Source: Haloarcula sp. H-GB4 | GTDB taxonomy: Archaea; Halobacteriota; Halobacteria; Halobacteriales; Haloarculaceae | Assembly: GCF_030848575.1 (NCBI RefSeq) | Contig: NZ_JAVDDX010000002.1 | Span: 1,364,001 to 1,428,000 of the forward strand | Length of the DNA stretch: 64,000 nt | Reading direction: 5' to 3' | In this document: positions 8,437 through 18,044 of the stretch, piece by piece | Layout of the letters: each line of letters starts with the position of its first letter | How positions within the stretch are numbered: position 1 is the first letter of the stretch | Made by a program: the position numbers and the translations under genes | The notes under the pieces: model-generated | Told to the model about the DNA's origin: nothing | Databases searched by the model: none | What the model saw: the letters and a program-made list of their open reading frames with translations, nothing else

Positions 8437-8530
8437 GGGCCGTTACGAGTATCCCTGAGCGTTCCACGACTGCGACGGCGGTGCGATCATCGTCGAATAA
8501 CGGTTCGCGACTCGTCGCCGAGCACAGCTA

Positions 8531-10726
8531 TCAGTCAGCTGGTTCGCTTCGGCGGTTCGTCGTCCGCCGGCCGCCCAGCGTGTACACCCAGAGGATACCG
8601 AGCCCGAGCATATACGCCAGCGCCGTGGGAATGCCGACGATGAACATCGTGAAAATGCCACTTGGCGAGAGAATCGCCGAGAGGGCGACGATGGCGATGA
8701 CGACCTCCCGCCAGCGCTCGTACATCAGGCGGAACGGGATGATGCCGCCCTTATGGAAGAGGAACATCGTCACCGGAATCTCCGCCAGCAGGCCGATCCC
8801 AATGGTGAGGAAGAACACGAGCCAGCCGAAGTTGCTCACCCGGTAGGCGATGACCATGTTCGAGTTCAGCTGGTCGTAGGCGATCCAGGAGATGGTCATC
8901 GGGGCCACGTAGAGGAACCCGAGCAGGCTTCCGCCGATGAGTGCGGCGAACAGCGTTCCGCCCCAGACGCCGAGGATGTTACGGTTCCCAATGACCAGTC
9001 CCCGCTCGCGCATCGCCGGCCACGCGAAGTACAGCACCACGGGGATGATGGAGACGGCTCCGAGTATCGTCGAGAACTTGACGATGAACACGAGGTGCTC
9101 CACGGGGTGGAGCGTGACGATGCTCACGTCGGCGGCCATCTCCGGCGGGAGCCGGCTGACGAACGTCCGCTGTATCGACCCGATGCCGCCCTGATAGAGG
9201 AACAGGAACGCAGCGGCGAGCACCGCCCCGAAGATTCCCAGAATCACGAACGCCCGGGACGCCAGCGCACTGAGAATGAACTGGATGTCGTAGTAGTAGC
9301 CGCCGATCTCGTCTTCGGTTGTCTCGTCCTCGGTGAAGGCATCGACCATACCGGCGGTCGTCGAGGTGAACACACCTGTCTCCTCCTCGTCCGCTTCGGC
9401 GGCCCCGTCAGCACCGCCGCTCTCACCCTCCGACTCTGTGTCGTCCTCGTGAGCCATGTCCCAGCGGTCGAGGACGGCCTGAGCTTTCTCCTTGTTGTCG
9501 TCCGCAAGAGCGCGGTCGGCGTGGGCGAGCGCCTCGTCCTCGGTCATCTCCTCGAACACTTCGGGGGGCGCGACCTCGACGGCCGAGGCGTTGAGTTCGC
9601 CAATGTCGATGGCCGTCGGGTCACCGACCTGACCGGGACCGGCTTTCTCTGACAGTGCGGTCAGAACGTGGTAGTACAGGACGACGACAGCACCGATGAC
9701 ACCGAATACGGCGGCGATGAGCAGCGCTGTGCTTTCGACCGGGAGCCCGAACAGCGCCGGCGGCTGGATATCGCCGGTGAGCCGGTCGGACGGGAACACC
9801 TCGGCGAACTGCTGGATGTACTGGAACGCCGGCGTCGCTAGGACGTAGTACACCACGCCGCCGCCCAGCACTGCACCGCCGAGAATCGTGTTCCAGTGTC
9901 CGCGGGCGACGCTCCACGTGCTCACCAGATCACCGGAGCGCCTGACCAGCATCGCGAGCTTCGCCAGCGCGAGGCTGATCCCGTAGAGGCCACACAGCGG
10001 TGCGGCCCACATAATCTGGGTGAAGGGGTCCGGCGGCGAGAACAGCGCCCCGAAGGCGAAAATCCCCATCACCGCGTAGCGCCACTTGTCCCGGAACGTC
10101 TCATAGGGGACGATTTCAGTGTAGGAAAGCACCGTCATCACGAGCGGCAACTGGGCGGCGAGCCCGAAGGAGACGGCCAGCAGGAAGACGAACTGGAACC
10201 ACTTGACGATGGAGTACTGCGGCGTGAAGCCGGCCTTGAACGCGTCCCCGGCGAGGAAGTTGAACATCAGGGGGAAGAACAGTTCGTACGCGTAGGCGAC
10301 ACCGCCGAAAAACAGGCCCAGACTTATGCTGACGAACAGCGCGCCCTTCCAGGTCGGGATGTGTTCGGCCGGCCACCAGCCGCGCTGTCGGAGCCCATCG
10401 CGGCCGAAGTAGATCAGCAGCGGCAGCGACATGAGAATCCCGATGACGGCTCCGATTTTCACCTGCAGGAGGATGACGTCGAACGGTGTGACCGCGACGA
10501 TGCTCGTGGCCTCCTGGGTGGTGAGGTCCATCTGCGAGTACAGGAGATCAGCACGCAGCGTGTCCCAGACGCCGTACTGCAGTCCCATGATCGTGCCGAT
10601 CATCCCGATGACGAAGACGATGAACACCTTCTGGAGGTGCACCTGTGCCGAGCGGAGCATCGCACCGAGCGTCGCACGCCCGCTCTGGACCGTCTGGACG
10701 GTGTCCTCGTCGATAGCACTCGCCAT
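8531..10726 (-). CDS. tatC2: Twin-arginine translocase subunit TatCt (double TatC)
   Basis: A 731-residue protein in which two TatC domains are fused in one chain, the arrangement known as TatCt in haloarchaea. Each half has about six membrane helices. The first begins after MASAIDEDTVQTVQSG; an acidic linker (about residues 430-510, with GESGGADGAAEADEEE) leads to the second. It works with TatA to export folded proteins such as the Tat substrates NirK and the DUF4382 lipoprotein in this window. ATG 10726 fits the family; upstream in-frame codons give a basic, non-family extension. Confidence 0.92.
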   Translation of the reverse strand: MASAIDEDTVQTVQSGRATLGAMLRSAQVHLQKVFIVFVIGMIGTIMGLQYGVWDTLRADLLYSQMDLTTQEATSIVAVTPFDVILLQVKIGAVIGILMSLPLLIYFGRDGLRQRGWWPAEHIPTWKGALFVSISLGLFFGGVAYAYELFFPLMFNFLAGDAFKAGFTPQYSIVKWFQFVFLLAVSFGLAAQLPLVMTVLSYTEIVPYETFRDKWRYAVMGIFAFGALFSPPDPFTQIMWAAPLCGLYGISLALAKLAMLVRRSGDLVSTWSVARGHWNTILGGAVLGGGVVYYVLATPAFQYIQQFAEVFPSDRLTGDIQPPALFGLPVESTALLIAAVFGVIGAVVVLYYHVLTALSEKAGPGQVGDPTAIDIGELNASAVEVAPPEVFEEMTEDEALAHADRALADDNKEKAQAVLDRWDMAHEDDTESEGESGGADGAAEADEEETGVFTSTTAGMVDAFTEDETTEDEIGGYYYDIQFILSALASRAFVILGIFGAVLAAAFLFLYQGGIGSIQRTFVSRLPPEMAADVSIVTLHPVEHLVFIVKFSTILGAVSIIPVVLYFAWPAMRERGLVIGNRNILGVWGGTLFAALIGGSLLGFLYVAPMTISWIAYDQLNSNMVIAYRVSNFGWLVFFLTIGIGLLAEIPVTMFLFHKGGIIPFRLMYERWREVVIAIVALSAILSPSGIFTMFIVGIPTALAYMLGLGILWVYTLGGRRTTNRRSEPAD

Positions 10727-10830
10727 CTTCTCTGTGCCTAGCCCAGTGGGCGTTATCAATTTATTCATCCCGGTGACAGCCACTGCTCGAAAAGAAAGTT
10801 TACAACACCCACCGTCTAAGCCCGGGACAG

Positions 10831-12450
10831 ATGGAGGACGGTGATGCGGACGACGAGCAACGCAGGCCCGAAGAGCCGCCGCTACCGTCTGACGACGAGT
10901 CCGACGATTCGTCACCCCCTACTGACCCCGTTGCCGAGGCCGATGCCAACCGGGAGGCGGACGAGGTGACCAGCCCCGGTCCCGCACCGGCCGGCGGTGA
11001 CGAGGACACTGTTGGCTCGCATGCCGCGCCGACAGAAGCCGAATCCAGCGACGGGCTGTTCGACCGGGACGCGTCAGATATCTCCGCTGCTGTCCCGGCT
11101 GACGTTCCGACTGACTGGGGCAAGCCGACGCCGTCACCGGCCGGTGCCGGTGGTGCTGCGCCGACAACCGGCGGCGGGAATGCACCGAGCTACGACCCCG
11201 ACGACGATATCGTCGACGAGGGCGCACCCGACGACGAGGAGATGCCCTTGGCCGACCACGTCGAGGAGATGGCGATGCGGCTGTTCGTCGTCGTCGGCGT
11301 GATGGCCGTCGTCGCCGTTATCGCCTTGCCGTACTCCGATGAACTCATCAACTTCCTGTGGTACTCGTTCCTCGACGGCCCGGCCGAGGCCTGCGGACAG
11401 GTCGCGACGAACGTCGACGGCAGTGCTGTCGCGGGCGCTGACTGCCCGAACGTGTACAACCCGCTCGCGCTCATTCTGGCGCGTCTCAAGGTGTCTTCGC
11501 TAGTCGGCTTTATCGTCGCCTTGCCGGTGTTCGTCTACCAGACGTACCTGTTCATGCGACCGGGGCTGTACCCCCGCGAGCGCCGCTACTATCTGGCTGC
11601 GGTTCCGACAAGCCTCGTTCTCGCAGCTGTCGGCGTTGGCTTCGCGTATTTCGCCGTGCTGCGGGCGATGTTCGATTACTTCATTACTTACTCCGACCGC
11701 GCAGCCGACCTGGCCTTTGGCCTGAGCGAGACGTTCAACCTCATCATCCTGATGCTGGGGCTGTTCGCGCTCATCTTCCAGATCCCGCTGTTCGTGATGC
11801 TCGCAGTGATGATGGGCGTGACGACCCGCCAGTGGCTGCAGGACCGGCGGCTGTACTTCTGGGGTGGCTTCGCCGCTGTGGCATTCCTGTTCAGCCCGGA
11901 CCCGACTGGGATGGCCCCGCTCATGGTCGCCGTGACGATGATCGGGCTGTTCGAGGGGACCCTGCTGCTCCTTCGTTGGACCGGCAGTACGTCGCCGGTC
12001 CCGACAGCGGACGACCTCGCCGCGCGCCGCCCGGTTGCGTGGTTGACCGCCGGTATTGCCGGCTACGTCCTCAGCCCCGCACCGGTCCCGACGGGCTACT
12101 ATGAGCAACTGCCAGCCACAGTTACTGAGACGCTCGCAGCCGTCGGCCTCGGGAACGCCACGCCAATGCTTGTCGGCGGTGGGATGATCGTCCTGTTCGA
12201 GGCGCTGGCCTACGTGAACAAGAACTACTACGGCTCGGTCAAACTCTGGCGCGGGTTCCGGGCCGCCCGCCTGCCGGTGTGGGCCGTCGCCATCGTCGTC
12301 GGCTACCTCGGCAGCCCCGACCCGACGCTGTTCCGCCTCATCAACCAGTTCAGCCTCCCGAGAAACGCCGCAATCGCCGTCGCCGCCGGCCTCGTCATCC
12401 TCTATGAGGGGACCATCGCCGTCGCGCGCTGGCGAAACCGGGGTGAATAA
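10831..12450 (+). CDS. tatC1: Twin-arginine translocase subunit TatCo
   Basis: A 539-residue single-TatC protein. About 135 acidic, Pro/Gly-rich residues precede the canonical start of the domain (MPLADHVEEMAMRLFVVVG). TatC signatures include VFVYQTYLFMRPGLYPRERR and FSPDPTGMAP. Extra hydrophobic segments follow after about residue 400, making it longer than bacterial TatC (about 250 residues). It is encoded divergently from TatCt over a 104-nt gap that must hold both promoters. It acts as the signal-peptide receptor in the cytoplasmic membrane. Confidence 0.92.
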   Translation: MEDGDADDEQRRPEEPPLPSDDESDDSSPPTDPVAEADANREADEVTSPGPAPAGGDEDTVGSHAAPTEAESSDGLFDRDASDISAAVPADVPTDWGKPTPSPAGAGGAAPTTGGGNAPSYDPDDDIVDEGAPDDEEMPLADHVEEMAMRLFVVVGVMAVVAVIALPYSDELINFLWYSFLDGPAEACGQVATNVDGSAVAGADCPNVYNPLALILARLKVSSLVGFIVALPVFVYQTYLFMRPGLYPRERRYYLAAVPTSLVLAAVGVGFAYFAVLRAMFDYFITYSDRAADLAFGLSETFNLIILMLGLFALIFQIPLFVMLAVMMGVTTRQWLQDRRLYFWGGFAAVAFLFSPDPTGMAPLMVAVTMIGLFEGTLLLLRWTGSTSPVPTADDLAARRPVAWLTAGIAGYVLSPAPVPTGYYEQLPATVTETLAAVGLGNATPMLVGGGMIVLFEALAYVNKNYYGSVKLWRGFRAARLPVWAVAIVVGYLGSPDPTLFRLINQFSLPRNAAIAVAAGLVILYEGTIAVARWRNRGE

Positions 12451-12451
12451 G

Positions 12452-13081
12452 ATGGGAACCCTACTTGTCGCCCGGCACGGCGAGACGACGTGGAATCGAG
12501 ACGGACGCATCCAGGGCTGGGCCCCGAGTCGGCTGACCGACCAGGGACAGAAGCAGGCCACGGCGCTCGGAACATGGCTCGATGAGCGCTACGGCGTCGA
12601 CCGTGTCTTCGCGTCGGACCTCCGGCGGACCCGTGAAACGGCCGCCGCAGCCAACGACGGCTACGGTGGTCTGCCCGACCCTGAGTTCGATACTGACTGG
12701 CGTGAGCGGGGCTTTGGGACCATGCAGGGCCTGTACGCGGAGGAACTGCTTGATGAGTTCCCCGACCACGACCGGGACGCGAGCGTCATCTCACTCGACG
12801 CAGCCCCGGAAGGCGGCGAGGGCATCCCGACCTTCCGCGGACGGGTCGAGTCGGCTTGGGACCGGGCAATCGCGACCACCGACGCCGGTGAGACGACGCT
12901 TGTGGTCACCCACGGCGGCGTCATCAAGGTCTTGCTGGCAAAACTCACCGATGTTGACCCGGATGCGGCGCTGGCCAAAAGCTCACAGCCGAACTGCGCA
13001 GCCAACGAAATTCGATTAGACGAGGACGGTCCTGCACTGGTCAACGAGGAGATGACTGGCTGGCGAACGTTGCTAGACTGA
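12452..13081 (+). CDS. Histidine phosphatase (phosphoglycerate-mutase-like)
   Basis: A 209-residue histidine phosphatase with the RHGE motif (LLVARHGETTWN), catalytic His 9, and the second His in VVTHGGVIK. It starts 1 nt after the TatCo stop codon, so it is likely cotranscribed. Possible substrates include phosphosugars or cobalamin intermediates such as alpha-ribazole phosphate; the sequence does not decide. Confidence 0.85.
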   Translation: MGTLLVARHGETTWNRDGRIQGWAPSRLTDQGQKQATALGTWLDERYGVDRVFASDLRRTRETAAAANDGYGGLPDPEFDTDWRERGFGTMQGLYAEELLDEFPDHDRDASVISLDAAPEGGEGIPTFRGRVESAWDRAIATTDAGETTLVVTHGGVIKVLLAKLTDVDPDAALAKSSQPNCAANEIRLDEDGPALVNEEMTGWRTLLD

Positions 13082-13188
13082 GTGCTTACTGTTGCTTGAT
13101 GCGATACGATCTAAAAACCGCCCTGTACTCTCGTCGGTGAATCTTGAACTACGAGCGATTGCGAGTAGTCGCCGCGCTGTGGTGCTGG

Positions 13189-13461
13189 CTATCTGACGAA
13201 CATGAAATAGACACTGATGACAAGGAGTACGAGTGTTAACGTCCCGACGGCGCTCTCCACGCCCGGGGATACCGTAACGAACCGACCCGGAACGAGCTTC
13301 GAGAGTACGTACGAGAGGCTGAGAAGCAACGGTGCGACACGTTCTAACTTGGATTCGGCGTCCGTGTTTTCGGTCGATTGCGCGAAAACTACCGGAATGG
13401 CAAACAACGAGAAGATGCCGAGTACGAGAAGCGCCGAATCAAGAAATAGGTCAACAAGCAT
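13189..13461 (-). CDS. Small three-helix membrane protein
   Basis: A 90-residue protein with hydrophobic segments at about residues 5-28, 43-58 and 69-88 (ending VISVYFMFVR). The surrounding DNA is less G+C-rich than the rest of the window, and no neighbour shares its direction. A TATATA stretch touches the start codon, too close to serve as its own promoter, so the true start may differ. Function unknown. Confidence 0.55.
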   Translation of the reverse strand: MLVDLFLDSALLVLGIFSLFAIPVVFAQSTENTDAESKLERVAPLLLSLSYVLSKLVPGRFVTVSPGVESAVGTLTLVLLVISVYFMFVR

Positions 13462-13683
13462 ATATAACGTGGTATTCCTGCCGTGTTTCGAGGCTGGCCG
13501 CGCATATCACTGAACTCAGCCCGACCGCGGTCCACTGTGGTCTGTATTTCCTCCGACTGTACCGCTACACTTGTACTTTATCTCATACTTTCAATGACAA
13601 CGAAAGCGCTACTTTGCGCGTCTGATCGCCCAACGTAGAAGCGATGGCTGACGTGACGCACTGGTTTGAGAAGGGTTACGCCG

Positions 13684-14565
13684 TCAATCGACGGACGGAT
13701 AGTCGGCGTCGAAAACGTTGCTAACCACGTCCTCGGCCTCTTCTTCGGCTGGTTCTTCTGTTTCCGGGCTCACACTGCCGGTTTCGTACCCGTGGAGGTC
13801 GAGCGTGACGTGGTCGAAGCCGCAGTCTTCGATGTGGTCGCGAGCAGTGCGGACGAAGTCTGGGTCGAGTGCGGTTTCGAGTTCTTCCTCGCCGACCTCA
13901 ATCCGGGCGAGGCCGTCGTGGTCGCGCACGCGGAACTGCTCGAAGCCCCACGTCCGCAGGAGGCGCTCGGCCTTCTCGACGCGGGAGAGTCGTTCCTCCG
14001 TGACTTCGAGGCCGGTTGGAATCCGCGAGGAGAGACAGGCCATCGAGGGCTTGTCGGCGACCGAAAGGTCGTACTCGCGGGCGATCTCACGGACCTCGGA
14101 TTTCTCGATGTTATGTTCCAGTAGCGGTGAGTAGGCGTCCAGTTCCTCGACGGCGCGCAGGCCGGGACGGTGACCCTCGCCCACGTCGGAGGCGTTTGTC
14201 CCATCACACACCACGTCGATGCCGAGTTCACGGGCGCGGTCGTACATCGCGCCCAGCCGCATCGACCGGCAGTGGTAACACCGCATGTCGTCGTTCTGCA
14301 TGAACTCCTCGCTGTCGAGTTCGGAGAACTCAACGATCTCGTGACGGATGCCGATTTCCTCGGCGACGCGGGTCGCGTCCGTAAGCTCGGCTGCGGGGAG
14401 CGTCTCAGATTTGGCGGTACAGGCGATGGCGTCGTCGCCGAGGGCGTCGTGCGCCAGTGCGGCGACGACACTCGAATCGACCCCACCGGAGAAGGCGATC
14501 AGCACGCCGTCTCGCGACTTGAGGTCTTCGCGGGCGGCCGCTAGCTTCTCCGAAACAGCAGACAT
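13684..14565 (-). CDS. larE: ATP-dependent sacrificial sulfur transferase LarE-like
   Basis: A 293-residue PP-loop ATPase with SGGVDSS near residue 25 and LarE landmarks: RCYHCRSMRLG, CDGTNASD, and KPSMACLSSRIPTG. The Cys in ACLSSR corresponds to the sacrificial Cys of LarE, which donates its sulfur to the pincer cofactor and becomes dehydroalanine. LarB and LarC are not nearby. The acidic C-terminal tail is haloarchaeal. ATG 14565 (MSAVSEKLAAA) is chosen because upstream residues are Arg-rich. Confidence 0.85.
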   Translation of the reverse strand: MSAVSEKLAAAREDLKSRDGVLIAFSGGVDSSVVAALAHDALGDDAIACTAKSETLPAAELTDATRVAEEIGIRHEIVEFSELDSEEFMQNDDMRCYHCRSMRLGAMYDRARELGIDVVCDGTNASDVGEGHRPGLRAVEELDAYSPLLEHNIEKSEVREIAREYDLSVADKPSMACLSSRIPTGLEVTEERLSRVEKAERLLRTWGFEQFRVRDHDGLARIEVGEEELETALDPDFVRTARDHIEDCGFDHVTLDLHGYETGSVSPETEEPAEEEAEDVVSNVFDADYPSVD

Positions 14566-14626
14566 GGAATTTCTTTCTCGGTGGAGCGCAAAAACGCCTT
14601 CGCGTTCGGTGTTTGACTGACCGGGC

Positions 14627-14648
14627 CGGAGCGGTATTGACCGCTCCG
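14627..14648. repeat. Inverted repeat in the larE/mutS-like divergent promoter region
   Basis: CGGAGCGGT (14627-14635) and ACCGCTCCG (14640-14648), 9-bp perfect arms with a 4-nt loop, centred between the two divergent genes. It could be an operator or a hairpin. Confidence 0.4.
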
Positions 14649-14706
14649 CTGCCGCCGGAACCGCTGGCAACGGGTTTTTTCTCGCTGGCGTCGAATGGGC
14701 GGGCAG

Positions 14707-16785
14707 ATGGAGCTCGAATCGGTTCCGGGCGTCGGGGCGAAGACAGCCGCGGCGCTCCGGGAACTAGACGACCCGGAGGCAGCACTCCGGGACGGCGACG
14801 TCGCGTCGCTTGCACGCGCACCGGGTATCAGCGAGGGCCGGGCAGCCCGTATCGCTCGCGGCGCGATCCGGGCCGAACACGACGACCCTGGTGGGTTCAC
14901 CGCGACGAAACGCGCCCGAGAGATCCACGAGGACGCACTGGCCCTGCTGACCGACCGGACGGTAACCGACTACGCCGCGAAGCGACTGGAGACGATCTAT
15001 CCCAGCGGCATCCGTAGCCGTATCGAAGAAGTCCGCTCGTTCGCCGAGTCGGCGATGGCCCGCGAGCCCGACCCGGCAGTTCTCGACGCCCTCTCGGCCG
15101 TCGAGCCGCTGGCCGAACCCGGTGACGTGCGGGTGCGGGACCGCTGTCTGGCGACCCGCGACGCCGAGCGCTACGCCGACGCACAGGCCGCGATTCCGGA
15201 GGTCAGCGTTGAGGTCGTCGACGACGCCCGTCAGCTGGCCGAACTCGCCCGCTCGTACTCGACGGTCGTCGCGCTGGATGAGGCCTTCGCCGGCGTCGAC
15301 ATCGAGGGCGACGTACGGGTGGAGCCGAACGCGCTCGAAGAGCCCGAATCCGTCGTTCCGGAACGCGTACTCACCTTCTTCGCCCGCAACCGCGACCGGA
15401 TACGGGCCGCCGCCGAGGTCCACTGCGTCGCCGACCTCGACGCGCCGTGTGACCTAGAGACGCTCCTGTCGGCGCTCGACCAGCTCGATGAAGACGGCAG
15501 TGTCAGCGGCGACGAGGAACTCGACCGGCTCGCCACTGCTGTCGACGACCTCGACGCGGCGGTGTCGACGGCTGAGAGTGTCGCCAACGACCACCTCCGG
15601 GAGGCTATCGAGGAACAGGACGTGACTATCGAGGGGACGGACCTGCTATCGCTGGTCGAACGCGGGGCGGGCGTCGACTCGCTGCTCCAGCGGGAACTGG
15701 CCGACGAGTACGCCGCGGCTGTCGAGAAGGCCCGCGACCACCTCGTCGACGCGCTGGCGCTCCGGGACATGGAGGCGACAGCGCGCCGAGCCTTCCCTGA
15801 CGAGCCCGCCTACCCCGTCGAACACAGTGAAGACGTCGTTGCCCGTCTCCGAGAGGAACTGACCGCCGCGCGCGACCAGCGGGCGACCCGCCGGAAGCGA
15901 GAGTTGGCCGACGACCTCGCCGAGATGCGCGACGACGCCGCCGCGCTAGTCGATGCCGCGCTGGAACTCGACGTGGAGCTGGCGATCGCCCGTTTTGCCG
16001 ACGATTTTGACTGCACGATGCCTGAGCTAACCGAGTCCGAGGGCGTCGCCATCAAGGGCGGGCGCTCTCCACTGCTGGATGTTCCCTTTGAAAACGTCGA
16101 GCCTGTCGACTACACTGTCGAGGGCGTGACGGTCCTCTCCGGGGTCAACAGCGGTGGCAAGACGTCGACGCTGGACCTCGTGGCGCTGGTGACGACCCTA
16201 GCCCACATGGGCCTGCCCGTCCCGGCGGAGTCGGCCCGAATCGGTCGGATTTCCGAACTCCACTACCACGCCAAGACCCAGGGGACGCTGGACGCCGGTG
16301 CGTTCGAAGCTACGTTGCGGGAGTTCGGTGACCTCGTTGCGGACGTGGACCATCGGTCGCCGGCGGCAGCGGATGGGGACGGGACAGAGGCTGACAGCGA
16401 TGCAACAACAGACAGCGACGATCCGGCGGCTGGGACCGACGACCGCCCAGTGATGGTGCTGGTCGACGAACTCGAATCGATCACCGAGCCCGGCGCCAGC
16501 GCGAAGATTATGGCCGGCATCCTCGAAGCGCTGGGTGAACGGCAGGCGACGGCTATCTTCGTATCACACCTCGCACGCGACATCCGCGCGGCCGCCGAAA
16601 CCGACATCAGTATCGACGGAATCGAGGCGAAAGGGCTGGAAGACGGCAAGCTGCGCGTTGAGCGCTCCCCGGTCAAGGGGAAGCTCGCCCGCTCGACGCC
16701 GGAACTCATCGTCGAGAAGCTCGCCGACGACGGGACCGACGATGCCGATGGATTCTACAGTGATTTGCTCGGAAAGTTCGAGTAG
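14707..16785 (+). CDS. MutS-family DNA mismatch-repair-like ATPase with N-terminal helix-hairpin-helix
   Basis: A 692-residue protein. An HhH motif opens it (SVPGVGAKTAAALREL), followed by a long helical core like the MutS lever/clamp, then the MutS ATPase: Walker A GVNSGGKTST near residue 485, Walker B VMVLVDELESI, and FVSHLARDIR. An acidic insertion (DGDGTEADSDATTD) sits before Walker B. It lacks the mismatch-binding N-terminal domain and a C-terminal Smr nuclease, so it resembles archaeal MutS2/MutS5-type proteins. ATG 14695 is an alternative start. Confidence 0.85.
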   Translation: MELESVPGVGAKTAAALRELDDPEAALRDGDVASLARAPGISEGRAARIARGAIRAEHDDPGGFTATKRAREIHEDALALLTDRTVTDYAAKRLETIYPSGIRSRIEEVRSFAESAMAREPDPAVLDALSAVEPLAEPGDVRVRDRCLATRDAERYADAQAAIPEVSVEVVDDARQLAELARSYSTVVALDEAFAGVDIEGDVRVEPNALEEPESVVPERVLTFFARNRDRIRAAAEVHCVADLDAPCDLETLLSALDQLDEDGSVSGDEELDRLATAVDDLDAAVSTAESVANDHLREAIEEQDVTIEGTDLLSLVERGAGVDSLLQRELADEYAAAVEKARDHLVDALALRDMEATARRAFPDEPAYPVEHSEDVVARLREELTAARDQRATRRKRELADDLAEMRDDAAALVDAALELDVELAIARFADDFDCTMPELTESEGVAIKGGRSPLLDVPFENVEPVDYTVEGVTVLSGVNSGGKTSTLDLVALVTTLAHMGLPVPAESARIGRISELHYHAKTQGTLDAGAFEATLREFGDLVADVDHRSPAAADGDGTEADSDATTDSDDPAAGTDDRPVMVLVDELESITEPGASAKIMAGILEALGERQATAIFVSHLARDIRAAAETDISIDGIEAKGLEDGKLRVERSPVKGKLARSTPELIVEKLADDGTDDADGFYSDLLGKFE

Positions 16786-16868
16786 TGACCGCCTGAGACG
16801 CACTGACCTGTCACTGTGGGTGAAGCTGTGGCAAATGGTTAAGTGGGCCGCGAAGCTCGGTGAAAGTG

Positions 16869-17996
16869 ATGAGCGACGACCCCGAGGACCGGATGCTCGG
16901 CTGGGACGAGTCCGTCTTTCGGGACGAACACGTCTTTGAAATCGACTGGCTCCCGGAGACGTTCAAACACCGGGACACCCAGATGGAGACGCTGAAGTAC
17001 GCGCTTCGGCCGGCCGTCCGGGGGTCGCGCCCGCTCAACGTCATCGCCCGCGGGCCGCCCGGTACAGGGAAGACGACTGCTGCCCAGATCCTGTTCGACG
17101 AACTCACCGCCCAGACAGACGTGAAAACCGTCCGGGTGAACTGCCAGATGGACTCGACGCGCTATGCCGTCTTTTCGCGGCTGTTCGCCGAGATCTTCGA
17201 CTATGAACCGCCCTCCTCGGGCATCTCTTTCAAGAAGCTGTTTTCCCAGATTACCGATAAACTAGTCGAGGAAGACGAGGTGCTCGTCGTCGCCCTCGAC
17301 GACGTGAACTACCTGTTCTACGAGAGCGAGGCCAGCGACACGCTGTACTCGCTGCTGCGCGCCCACGAGGCCCACTCCGGCGCGAAAATCGGTGTCATCT
17401 GCGTCTCCTCGGACCTCGAACTCGATGTCATCGACGCCCTCGATACACGCGTCCAGTCCGTGTTCCGCCCGGAGGAGGTGTATTTCAACCCGTACGGACA
17501 GGCCGAAATCGCAGATATCCTGGGCGAGCGTGCCGACCGGGGATTCAACGAAAGTGTCGTCGGCCCCACAGTGCTTGATCGTGTCGCCGAACTGACCGAG
17601 GAGCAGGGCGGTGATCTCCGGGTCGGCATCGACCTGCTGCGCCGGGCCGGCATGAACGCCGAGATGCGCGCCTCCCGCTCCGTCGAAACCGAGGACGTCG
17701 AGGAAGCCTACGACAAGTCAAAATACGTCCACCTCTCCCGCCGGCTGCGGGAGCTGTCGGACTCGGAAACCGCGCTCGTGGAGGTCATCGCGGCCCACGA
17801 CGGCCAGCAGGCCGGCGACATCTACGACGCCTTCTCAGAGCAGACAGACTTGGGCTACACTCGGTACTCTGAGATCATCAACAAGCTCGACCAGCTCGAC
17901 ATCATCGATGCCGACTACACAAACGTCGAAGGTCGAGGCCGCTCACGGGAACTGACGCTCAACTACGACGCCGACGCGGTGCTGGAACGGCTGTAG
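16869..17996 (+). CDS. ORC1/Cdc6-type replication initiator
   Basis: A 375-residue AAA+ initiator. Walker A GPPGTGKTT near residue 64, Walker B VVALDDVNYL, sensor/arginine region TRVQSVFRPEEV, and a C-terminal winged helix (DIYDAFSEQTDLGYTRYSEIINKLDQLDII). Haloarchaea encode many such proteins and only some sit at an origin. The 83-nt upstream gap is too short for a typical origin with repeated boxes and none was seen. ATG 16869 is preferred to GTG 16860. Confidence 0.93.
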   Translation: MSDDPEDRMLGWDESVFRDEHVFEIDWLPETFKHRDTQMETLKYALRPAVRGSRPLNVIARGPPGTGKTTAAQILFDELTAQTDVKTVRVNCQMDSTRYAVFSRLFAEIFDYEPPSSGISFKKLFSQITDKLVEEDEVLVVALDDVNYLFYESEASDTLYSLLRAHEAHSGAKIGVICVSSDLELDVIDALDTRVQSVFRPEEVYFNPYGQAEIADILGERADRGFNESVVGPTVLDRVAELTEEQGGDLRVGIDLLRRAGMNAEMRASRSVETEDVEEAYDKSKYVHLSRRLRELSDSETALVEVIAAHDGQQAGDIYDAFSEQTDLGYTRYSEIINKLDQLDIIDADYTNVEGRGRSRELTLNYDADAVLERL

Positions 17997-18044
17997 CACA
18001 ACGTAGTCAATCGTATTCTGCCGAACCACCGAAATAAAGCCGGC

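Noticed and set aside
13645-13725. 26-residue frame MADVTHWFEKGYAVNRRTDS...
   Set aside because: Its 3' half runs into the end of larE and is basic; not supported.
16786-16868. Possible replication origin at the orc gene
   Set aside because: Only 83 nt, with no repeated origin-recognition-like boxes or long A/T-rich stretch.
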